Shown piece after piece: positions 36,696-46,592 of a stretch of DNA of 64,000 nt. The stretch lies in assembly GCA_949130495.1 (NCBI GenBank), contig OX422221.1, positions 32,361,224-32,425,223 on the forward strand, in the 5' to 3' direction. A program made the position numbers and the translations under genes. Numbering within the stretch: position 1 is the first letter of the stretch; every line of letters begins with the position of its first letter. The DNA is from Sambucus nigra. Lineage: Eukaryota > Streptophyta > Magnoliopsida > Dipsacales > Adoxaceae. The notes below the pieces were generated by a model. The model did not search any database. It worked only from the letters and a program-made list of their open reading frames with translations, and was not told where the DNA came from.

Positions 36696-37526
36696 TTACA
36701 CAACCCTTGCCACAATGGTAGGAGTAACAGTCATCACTGACATGAACGCTCTCACCACCGCATCCTCCTGACTGAGTTCTTTCCATTTGGCTTTCCATAC
36801 TTTAGCTAATTCTCCCTTGGGCCTCCTACTCAAGGCATACGCCACTACGTTCGCCTTGCCCGGATGATAATGGATATCAAATTGATAATCTTTCACGAAC
36901 TCTAACCATCGGCGCTAACGCATATTCAAATCTTTCTGTAAAAATAAATATTGCAGCGATTTATGGTACGTGAAAAGACTGAATTTCTCCCCTAAAAGAT
37001 AACGCCTCCAAATATTCAAGGCAAAGACAACGACGGCAAGTTCTAAGTCATGCACCGGATAGTATCTTTCATGAGGATTTAACTTGCGAGAAGCATAAGC
37101 AATAGCCCGCATCTTTTGTTGAAGCACACCTCCTAATCCTTGAAGAGATGCATCGGTGAAGACTAGATATTCCAATCCCGATTTTGGCAATGCAAGGACT
37201 GGAGCCGAAGTTAACCTATCTTTGAGCTCGTCAAAAGCAGCTTGGCAAGAGCTATCCCAAACAAATCTCACCCCTTTTCGGGTCAAATTTATCAAAGGGA
37301 TTGCGATTTTTGAGAAACCCTTGATAAATCGATGGTAATAACCCGCCAAACCCAGAAAACTATGAATCTCGGTAGGTGTCATGGGCTGACCCCAGTCCCT
37401 CACCGCAACCACCTTACTAGGATCCACCGATATACCCTGGGATGACACCACATGACCCAGAAGCTGAACTTCCTTCAAGCGAAAACCACACTTCTCGAAC
37501 TTTGCATACAATTGGTGATCCCTCAA
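36696..37526 (-). pseudogene. RT end and RNase H of C, with two missing catalytic Asp
   Basis: Segments 36915-37526 and 36696-36896 hold the RT thumb/connection ([26 protein letters not shown]) and RNase H. The first Asp (FTDAS) and the Glu (DLELAV) are present. The Asp of the FTDHKS box is Tyr (FTYHKS), and the ADALSRR Asp is Tyr (AYALSRR). Stops lie at about 36912 and 37530. Confidence 0.87.
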
Positions 37527-37538
37527 TCTTTACAGGAC

Positions 37539-37988
37539 TCACCGTAAGTGAGTAGCATGGTCAGATTCTGTCTGAGAATAGACTAAGATTTCATCGATAA
37601 ACACAATAACAAATTGGTCAAGGAAATACTGAAATACCCTATTCATGAGATCCATAAATACAGCGGGGGCATTGGTTATTCCAAAGGGCATAACAAAAAA
37701 TTCATAGGATCCATATCGGGTCAGAAATGCGGTCTTGGAGACATCCTGTTCCCGTGTCCTCAATTGATGATACCCCGTCCTCAAATCGATCTCAGAGAAG
37801 TACGACGCTCCCATAAGTTGGTCAAATAGATCATCAATGCGAGGCAAAGGGTATTTATTCCGGATGGTGACTTTATTCAACTCTCTATAGTCGACACATA
37901 ACCGGAGAGAGCCGTCTCTTTTCTTTATAAACAATACCGGAGCACCCCATGGCGACGTACTGCGCCTAATAAATCCTTGCTCCAACAA
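37539..37988 (-). pseudogene. Reverse transcriptase palm of C with FIDE active site
   Basis: A 149-codon segment from the fingers ([13 protein letters not shown]) through [11 protein letters not shown] and GITNAP to the active-site box, which reads FIDEIL instead of FIDDIL. The second of the two metal-binding Asp is Glu. The frame ends just after at TGA/indel damage near 37536. Confidence 0.9.
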
Positions 37989-38700
37989 CTATTGAATTTC
38001 ATCTCTCAACTCCCTCATCTCCACAGGAGCCATGCGATATGGAGCTTTCGCAATAGGTCGAGTTCCCGGCGCAAAATCGATCACAAACTCAATCTCCATA
38101 CTCAGAGGTAATTCCGGTATCTCCCATAAAATATCTTCAAAATCTCTAACAATCGAAAGAGAATCCAGGGAAACAACTACATCCCTAGAAGTATCCTCTG
38201 CAATGCAATATAAATAGGTACTCGTACCCCCTTCCATACAAGGCATAACAACCAAGAACATTTATTGTCCCGGAATGGCGAAGACTATACTCTTCCCATA
38301 ATAATTCACTATCGCGTGATATTTCATTAACTAATCCATAGCCAAAATCATATCATACACGACCATATCAAGGACGAGCAAGTCGGCCTCAAAGCACAAA
38401 TTACCAAGATTAATCCCTATGTTTTTACAAACAAAGAAAATCAATGAACCATCACCCATCGAGGATTCAACACTAGTGAAAGTATTTTCAGCAGACTTTA
38501 TCAAATCTGTGGTCTGAGCAAAACTCCTAGAAATTAAGGAGTGTGTCGCAACCGTATCAAATAACACCGACCCGTATGCCCTTGGATGAGAAGCTTACCC
38601 TCAATCGCTGGCGATGCCGGAGGGGCTGGAGGAAGCATAACCTCCTGAATATGATAGACCCGTCCATACTGTAGTTTCCCCCTACTGTGGAGTAACAATC
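37989..38700 (-). pseudogene. Aspartic protease of C (active-site Gly lost)
   Basis: The segment 38331-38567 has FDTVATHS where the family has DTGA: the essential Gly after Thr is Val. It then reads DGSLIFFVCKNIGINLGN and DMILAMD. The segment 37989-38261 continues into the RT linker (EIPELPLSMEIEF, PYRMAPVEM). A stop lies between them at about 38264-38330. The upstream spacer (38570-38700) is Pro-rich. Confidence 0.85.
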
Positions 38701-39878
38701 GAATTAGGTGGCTAGGGAGGAAACTGAACATATGGTTGTTGTGGAGCCCTAGGAAGATGCCCTCCAATCAACTGAGGACACGACCACTTATAATGGCCCA
38801 ACTCTCCGTACTAAAAACATTTGTTCACCACACTCTTCTGGTTCCGCCCTTGATTGTTTCGAAACTGCCCCGAACCTCGGCCCTGCTGGCCTCTACCACA
38901 GTTCCCACCTCTACCTGCTTGCTATTGTGGTGGTCCACCTTGACCCAGCCTATTATTGTTACCACCCGCATTAAATCCACCAAAGCGTTGGCGTTTAGAC
39001 AAATCCCCTTGCTGGGGGTCCCTATCTCTTTGCTTACTCCTCGAAGATTGGGATGAAGGAGATTCTCCTCCACCAATCCCATTCCCTCCAGGTTTTCCCA
39101 CTTGCCCCATCGCGGTATCCTTCTTGATATTTTGCACAAATAATCTATGCTCTTGGCAATGAAGTAGTGCCGCATTCATCTCATCCCCAAAGGTTTTTAA
39201 AGCCGGATTTCCCAACAAGTGTTGTTTTATCTTCCAATGTAAACCACCCACAAACTTGGAGATTCTCTTATCTTCTGGAGTCACTTCCTCCGGTACAAAA
39301 CTTGCCAACCGGGTGAACTCCTCTTCGTACTCTGCAAGAGATCTCTCTCCCTGTACTAAACCTTGAAGCTTCCTTTGCATCTCCCTTTTAACTGTAGGAG
39401 GGAAGTACTTTCCGTCAAACAAGGCCCAAAAATCAGTGATTGACATCTTATCCCTTTTTTCTGGTGTAGTCATCGACTCCCACCAATGTAATGCCGATCC
39501 GACAAGCTTGAAAGTGACAAGGATTTGCTTTTTCTCCTCACTACATTCGACCATTCGAAGATGGCATTTCATATCTTTCTTCCACTGATTTTCCCTTATA
39601 ACATCTGAGCCTCCATCGAATTCCGGGGGATGGCCCTTTAGAAAAGATTCCCTAACTCTCTCCCACGGAGAAGGTCCCGTAGGAGCTTGTACCTCTTGCC
39701 CCTGTGGTTGAGCTTGTGGCATTTGTTGTACCATTGCAGTCATCGTTGCATTGACTGCTTGGGCCACTATGTTTTCTACATCGGCAGAATTTATACCCCC
39801 CGGTGGCGGCGGTGGAGGACCAACCTCCTCTTCCACAACTCTATTAAGTTGAGCGGGACGTCCTCTCTTAGGCGGCAT
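38701..39878 (-). pseudogene. Gag of C
   Basis: The 318-codon segment 38922-39878 starts MPPKRGRPAQLNRVV and is the most intact gag in the window: poly-Pro stretch (residues 23-29), retrotransposon gag domain (WERVRESFLKGHPPEFDGGS, then LHWWESMTT, YFPPTVKREMQRKL, LAEYEEEFTRLASFVP) and a basic Gly/Asn-rich tail. It stops before the zinc knuckle. The knuckle itself (about 38775-38825) has a TAG right after its first Cys-Phe and a Cys-to-Tyr change. The start at 39878 is the first Met of the frame and aligns with the starts in family A. Confidence 0.88.
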
Positions 39879-40044
39879 CTGAGATGAAGAAATAATAGAG
39901 TTAGGATACTATATAATACAATCTATCTTGCAGAAGATCGCAAACATGAGTAACAAAGCAGTCCTAACATTAGGCTCTATATCAAAGAACGCTACGGTAG
40001 AACGTGACAAGTCCGCACAGATCCTAAAGACTCTAGAACCTGAT

Positions 40045-40056
40045 GCTCTGATACGA
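40045..40056 (-). promoter_or_regulatory. Primer-binding site of C (initiator tRNA-Met type)
   Basis: Minus-strand TCGTATCAGAGC two bases inside the 5' LTR. It differs from the usual TGGTATCAGAGC by one base. The leader 39879-40044 between it and gag is non-coding. Confidence 0.82.
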
Positions 40057-40058
40057 TT

Positions 40059-42713
40059 TGTGACAATCCGGTATTTGAAATAAGGGGTGGCCATCCCGAT
40101 ACTATAATAATACAGGAATCATGGATGGAATCATTCTCAGCACCGAGCAACATAGAGAGTATATGAGGTAACCACACAATATTTCAGAAAACGGGTTGTT
40201 AAAATTTTTGTTTTAATATTTAAAGAAAGCATTATCAATAACCCATAACCGAAAAGAAGTTGGAACCGCCAAAAGTATCTATGTATAGCAACAACAAAAA
40301 TTTTACAATAAAAGGTCTGAATGAAATATCGGTCAACAAAATTTCATACAATGTACAATAAGTTCCATGAATTACATATTACATTCATTACACAATTACA
40401 ACAGTTTGGCCCACACGCCCGATAAAGACCCGAACATAAATAGAAAACAACAATGAAGGCGTCTATACAAAATATCCCGTGATATCCGCAAAATGTCACG
40501 GCTCCTCAAAAGACACTGGAATGGGGAAGTCATTACGGGCGTCCTTGCAGTTGAGCACCTGAGCGGTTACAATATATATATGCACAACAAGAAAGAAGAA
40601 CGGGTCGGGGCCCGATTTTATGTGATTACCAGATAAATGACAAGCGCGACAATAATGAATGATTAAGCATGGATGATAAAGATGACATTCTAGCATGATA
40701 ACATCATATAATGAACTAATACAGTTGAATGATTATAAAGTGAAATTCAATTATATAAGAGAATAAGAATAATTATAAACCTTTTCCATCTTTCACCTTT
40801 TTCATCTTATCTTTCTATTCCTTATCAGGAATACAAGTTTTATCATGTGCTCTTTGTGGCACTTATCTCAATTGTATGCTCTTTGTGGCATATATTATGC
40901 TCTTTATGGCGTTAATATCCATCAAGTCCAATTTGATGATTAGAATAGTTATAAGTATATATATATATATATAACGATTCTAAGACCGCCCGTCCGGGTT
41001 TCCCCACTGTGCGCCCCCCTAAATAACTATCATCTTCGAGGGCCTATCATAAGATAACCTGTGATCCTATCGAAAACGTCGGGAAGCGGCCATATGCTTG
41101 CAGGATAGTCAAGACCACACCCGGAATATCCTACCCAGCGCAGAAAATATAAAACAAGAGCTCATATGGCCTAGGACTATATCCACCCTGCATTCATTAG
41201 TCAGGGGGCTTCACCTTACGCACGAACTTCCCTTATGATGTCATTTAGAGTGGTGTGTTTAAACCATTTTATTAATATCCATTGCATGATTTAGTAAATT
41301 ATCATTTACTTTATCCATTTTACATTTTATCAAATGCATTATGGTTATCCGGAACTATACGTGCATCACATCATTATAATAACCTCGAAGAATATTAAAA
41401 CTCGCAGGTTATTTTCCCAAGTCTCCTTTTGGGATTTATAATAAACCATTATACATCACATTAACTTCTAAAGTCTCCAAACACAACTTAATAATCCCCT
41501 AGACTCCTATTAATTGAAAAATGAAAGTAATGCCTAAACATCACTCCACACACCCTCAAACTAAGCCCCATATATACCAATTCTAATCTAGGGTACTAAA
41601 CTAATCCTCCCAGAACTCTAGGACCCAAAATTTACTTCATACAAGAAGGTTCCTAGACCTAAATCCTAAAGAAAAGTGAGTTAAAATTGAATTTCAAAAA
41701 TAACTCAAAACAGCAAGAAAACAAATCGATTCACCCTAAAAGCGAATCGATTAGGACAAGGAAAGCTGACTTTCTATAAACTACCGAATCGATTCGGTCC
41801 TAGCAGACTTGGAAACTGGACCTTGGCGAATCGATTCGCCCCTAGGGCAGAATCGATTCGGTCCTGCGATTTTGCCAATAATGGCTATGGAGTCTTGGAC
41901 TCCAATTTTTCCCCCAACTCAAAACCTTTCAAAACAAACTCATTTATTTCCACCAATACACCATAAATGCTACCAACTACTACTACAACCATCAATAATC
42001 ATTCAAATCATTCATTAATGATTTAAGACCCACAAATACACAAAAACCCTAAACTAATTAAACCATGAGCAATACATCATTATCACAACTAATCATTTAT
42101 CTTAAACCACATATAGAAAGTAGAAAACTTGCCTCAATCTAGCAAATGCATATTTTCCTTGTGTAGAAGTAAGAATACCTCATCAATCTTCAATCTCTTC
42201 TCTTTTCTCTACTCTTTCTCTTCCTCTCTCTAGTTCTCTCTAGGTTTAGGAATGAAATTAGGGAAAATAAAAGACTTAACAAGACTAAACCGTGCCTTTA
42301 GTCAACAATCCCAACTTAAATGATAAATACCGCGATAAAATAACACGCAACTGCATATTTAAGGTATAATCAGTCAAAAGTGCCAAAAATCTCAAAATAC
42401 AATATGGCACATAATTTGACTATCTCGCACGTTCCAGAATCAACTACGGCCTCCAAATTATCATTTGGATATTTTATAGCTCATTTTAAGTTCCGGTTCC
42501 ATTTTAAATCATAGGGTCATTTTAAATCTTATGACACGATAAAACTCACTATGAGGATATTTACATACTCATACAGTAAATATACAACAAGTTAGTAAAT
42601 ATTAACTTTCCTCCATTAAATTAATACTTACTATGTATTACGACATTTCATATTTAATTACCTCACTTAGTAAGTAAATATAAAATAGGCTCTCATAAGC
42701 GAGGGTTGTTACA
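40059..42713 (-). repeat. LTR of C, right (5' LTR, 2655 bp)
   Basis: Colinear with the left LTR and followed by ATACA. It has five CGAATCGATTCG-type units between 41722 and 41860, one fewer than the left LTR and three of them degenerate. It also has an insertion (about 41008-41030) relative to the left LTR. Confidence 0.95.
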
Positions 42714-42721
42714 ATACATCA

Positions 42722-43800
42722 TTTTTTTTTACTAAGAAAATGGTTCAATAAAATGTACCTGTCTAAGGGGGTTGAAACCCGTATACCGGAACTATGCAAA
42801 AAAAGAAACAAAGGGCTAAAGCCCAAATAAAGACAAGACTAACCCTCGAACTCCTCCAAAAACTCGAGGAAAAGAGACAACGACATATTCACCCTTTTTC
42901 GATACCAAGAGAGAAGGAGGCTCATGAAAAAGTATTGTAAATGAGGATGATCCAACTCGACTCCCTTAAAGCATATTCGATTTCTCTCCAGCCAAACAAC
43001 CCAAAAGATACAATGCGGGACCATCTTTCAAACAACCCTCGGGCCAAGCCAACCCATCGGACTCTCCCAAGCCGCCAACACCTCGCTCACCCCCCAAGGC
43101 ATAACCCACAAGATCTTGCTTAGAGAAAAAATCAAATCCGAGTCCCCGAGTCATGTGATAGTAGAGAAGCAGGTGATTGGTCGTCTCATCCTCCTTCTCG
43201 CACAACCAACATCTGCTGGCCAACCACCTCTCTCATTTCCGCAACTCCTCAATAGTCAAGATGGTCAGTCTGGCCATAGTCCAGACAAAAAATCAAACCT
43301 TAGGGAGCACATGACTCTTCCAAATAGTCTTCTAAGGAAGAGAGAGACTCCCATTGCCCCTAAGCACATAGTAATATTTTTTAACCGAAAAAACACCATC
43401 GAGAGAGGCCGTCCACCTCAATCCATCAGCCCCAACGGACGGAATAGGTGCGGAAAGCAACCACTCAAAGAACTTTTCCGCCTCGTCCAGCTGCCAATCC
43501 CTAAGCCCTCTCCTAAACATCAGGTCCCACACCACACGATCCCCATCCCTCCTTCTATGATCCTCAATTGTCCCCTCCCTATCTCCCCTAATACGATACA
43601 TCCCTGGGAAAATATTCTCCATAGAGCCACCCTCACCCCATCTATCTTTCCAAAACGTGATACGATGCCCACTCCCAAGCTAGAAGGAAGTGAAACCAGA
43701 AAAATCATCCCACCCACGTACAGTACACTTCCAGAATCCCACCCCATGAGCAGAATGCCCCTCCCTTGGGCCCCACCCAAACGGGTCAGCCCCATGCCTC
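42722..43800 (-). mobile_element. 5'-truncated LINE fragment (minus strand)
   Basis: A poly(T) run at 42722-42730 is the poly(A) tail of a minus-strand insertion. Upstream of it the minus strand encodes the end of a LINE reverse transcriptase protein: a W/F-rich region (DGLRWTASLDGVFSVKKYY, about 43400), then the zinc-binding domain (CWLCEKEDETTNH, 43180-43220), then GCLAGEKSNML...LERNRICFKGVELDHP and a C-terminal LFLEFLEEFEG end at 42839. Frames shift several times. The plus-strand fragment at 50370-51427 is the same family and begins at an equivalent point. I could not find a convincing target duplication for this copy, so the left-to-right extent at 43800 is approximate. Confidence 0.85.
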
Positions 43801-45248
43801 GCCATACACTATCATCTGCCCAACATTCTTTTTGCTACTAAAAACCTCTATCCCGACATCCTGAAACTCCTCCCTTTTTGTCCCACGCCATGCTGAGCCC
43901 CTCGTCCTTGTTACCCTCATCCGTGTTGCTGATGTTTTTGACAGCACATGGGTTGTCTCCCGTACCCACTAATGCGGTTTCCACTAATATTAGAGCTGGC
44001 GCGGCACACTCCTTAGTTGGACCATCTTTATATCTGGTACGTGCACGGTTGCCCTGTTGCCGAAAACGTTGTCCGCAGCTGCCGGATCAGATCCCCCTCC
44101 CTGCGCTGCTTCCATATCTACTCCAGCACTGTGAGTATACTCACAGCAGTCCTCCGTCTCTCTCTCTGTCTCCACCCTGGCTTCCATCGTGCAACCAGCT
44201 CTCCCACCATGAGTAAAATCTAGAAATTATTGTCAATCTCGCACGTAGCCACTGAACACACCTGAGTTGCCAAAAGATTCTTACCCCTATCAGGAGCTTG
44301 ATTTGAGAGCTTTCATCCTTCTTTGAGAGAGTTCCATGAAATATCTTATTTTCTATCTTAAGATATGTCATGAGTGATATGATCCCTCCCGTTCCTATTG
44401 TTATCGATAGATACCGAGAATTGTTGGTTGAGCAGCTTGCTTCCTTGGAGAACACTCGATCGCTAGTGCAGACAGATGTGACAAGTAAAGAGTTTTGGAG
44501 AAAAATCATGACTGGAGCTTGCATATTACGTAAGGCATGTTTTTCACTTCGTGTAATTCTTGTAAATAACATTGTATTTCCACATTCTTATTCTACCCAT
44601 CACATGATAAACTGGGTGAATCTATAGACATATTAAAATATGAAACTAATTCATTGTCTTTGATTAATTAACCGAACATAGATGGTTTAAACTTTCAAGC
44701 AAGCTTAGGTCACGGTGATTAAGTTTGGTGGTAACATTCAAGACCCACTTGGCACATCATAATTGTCAATCATAACTAAAATTCTAATGTGTTATTCCAC
44801 GTAGTGCCAAGTTGGAATGTCCAATTATGCACACACAAAAAAAAAGGTGAGGTGATCCAATTAGTTTAATCTCAAACTAATATGAGCATGCTTATTGCAT
44901 ACTAGGTACTAGGTCCTACCACACGTATGCAATGAGTGCGGTTTTGCTTACCATCGAAAAAAATTTGCACTATATTTACTTATATAATTGCTATGTTATT
45001 ATTAATGAAAATTACCAATAACCTAACCATGCAAGAAATGGGCGCACATCCATCATTTATATCTTTCTCCAGCCATTGAAAGCTAAATCCCTCCGACCCT
45101 GTTGTCTATTTGTCGCTGGGGTGGTAGGACAGATAGTGTATAAACATACGTTTTTGTGTGTGAAAGTGAGAAAATCTAATAAAGTTCACCTAGTGCAATA
45201 ACGGAAGAGGAAACAGAAAAATGGGTCCATCCATAATGAATTTGCGTC
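43801..45248. other. Intergenic sequence upstream of the NAC gene
   Basis: No confirmed gene. A plus-strand frame from 44370 (MSDMIPPVPIVIDRYRELLV) reads like real protein up to a GTAAGG donor-like site at 44530, so it may be one exon of an unrecognised or fragmentary gene; both ends are unsupported. The open frames at 43878-44223 on both strands overlap and look like chance. Confidence 0.4.
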
Positions 45249-45366
45249 ATGACATTGACTCATCAGATATGTAAAATTATATATGAGTTATATGACATTG
45301 ACTCATCAGAGATGGAAAATTATTAATGAATTATATGACATTGACTCATCAGATATGTAAAATTAT
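45249..45366. repeat. 43-bp tandem repeat, 2.7 copies, each with TGACTCA
   Basis: Units start at 45249, 45292 and 45335, and each begins ATGACATTGACTCATCAGA. TGACTCA is the GCN4/bZIP-type core. The array lies about 1.2-1.3 kb upstream of the NAC start codon. Confidence 0.9.
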
Positions 45367-45407
45367 ATGACGTCTTTATGATCTACAACAATAAACCCAT
45401 AATGCTT

Positions 45408-45430
45408 CACACACACACACACACACACAT

Positions 45431-45472
<42 letters not shown>

Positions 45473-45481
45473 GGAGAGGTG

Positions 45482-45540
<59 letters not shown>

Positions 45541-45569
45541 GGAGAGGGAGGGAGAGAGAAAGAGAGACA
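45408..45569. repeat. Compound microsatellite (CA)n(TA)n(TC)n(TA)n(GA)n
   Basis: Runs of CA (45408-45445), TA (45446-45471), TC (45484-45514), TA (45515-45540) and GA-rich sequence (45541-45569). The TATGGAGAGG junction occurs twice. TC and GA blocks are complementary, so the stretch can fold back. Long open frames across it are artefacts of the repeat. Confidence 0.95.
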
Positions 45570-46526
45570 CCTATCCTACGTTTGTTATATATGTACTGGG
45601 TTCCTGGAATTGGTGTTATACAGAAACATATGGTACGCTCCATACAAACTTTTTTCTCATCTAAAAAACTCAAAGTGAATAAATTTAATAAAAATTGTCA
45701 AAACATCTTATTTTACCTTACTATTTTAAGGAAAAAACATATAAAAATATTTTCGGAATTAATTTATCATATCAAAAGATTTTCCAAAGCAATCCATGCA
45801 TTGAAATCCGTTTCAAAAAATATAATTCTCCTAAGTGGCATTTAAATGATAGAGTGCAAACTTTTCGAAATAGAATAGGTCTTTTGGAGTTTTTTTTTTA
45901 TAAAATAGATCATTTCTTACATTAACGTTATATATAATCAAGGGTTAACTTATGATTAGTTTCTCAAGATAATACCCATTAAAGATTAAACCACTTATAT
46001 TACTCATTTAATAAAGAGCCCTTACCACATCAACCTTCTATTTTTATGGGCTATTGTGAGCGCTAGGGGCACCCCAACCCATCTCCGACTAGCACCTAAC
46101 GGGGAAGGGAGAAAGTGAGAGCTAGGTGAGATGAGGGGCTTTTGTAAATGATAATGAGATTTGTTTAATTGTTTGATGAATGATATCGCAAGTGCTTTTT
46201 TGAACTTCCTTGCGAAGACGAGCCAAAACGACCTGTCCGCACTTTAAAAAATGAGAAGGATGGTTTTAGACGAAATTTTCGCTAGGATTTTTTTAGCTCG
46301 AAGGTCATAGTTGAGATGGTGCCAATTTCAAACCTATTTATTCGCCTCTCACTTCATGGTCCACTAGCCTAACCTCTCTACATCCATGCAGGTAAGTAGT
46401 TATTCTCCAAGCAACGTGAAAGTAGCCCCACCTATAACTACTACTGAGAAACAAATCAAAATATTAGTTAACCTTTATTTAGCTCGTGTGCTTTTATCTT
46501 TAGTTGATTTATGTCCTCCAACGCAC

Positions 46527-46536
46527 ATATAAATAT
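46527..46536 (+). promoter_or_regulatory. Candidate TATA box of the NAC gene
   Basis: ATATAAATAT lies 57 bp before the ATG at 46593, leaving a short 5' UTR of about 25-35 bp if transcription starts at the usual distance. No other good TATA box is nearer. An intron-containing longer leader cannot be excluded. Confidence 0.5.
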
Positions 46537-46592
46537 GTGAAGCCATTTCATATTTTTTTAGTAACATAAGAGTTCTTGTTCTAATAAAGAAC

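Larger units (their letters stand above)
32588..42713 (-). mobile_element. Ty3/gypsy chromovirus C, complete, with ATACA target duplications
   Basis: LTRs at 32588-35234 and 40059-42713 (about 2.65 kb each) flank a 4.8-kb internal region with gag, protease, RT, RNase H, integrase and chromodomain on the minus strand. The 5-bp duplication ATACA occurs at 32583-32587 and 42714-42718. The element has the same design as family A but a different LTR sequence. The two LTRs differ by a few percent by eye, so the insertion is not recent. It landed next to the poly(A) tail of the LINE at 42722. Confidence 0.95.

Noticed and set aside
43878..44223. 112-codon plus-strand and 65-codon minus-strand frames
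   Set aside because: They overlap each other, have no recognisable motif, and lie beyond the truncated LINE end.
45378..45845. Long open frames on both strands rich in HTHTH, YIYI and SLSL
   Set aside because: They are translations of the CA/TA/TC microsatellite; periodic composition, no family, both strands open.
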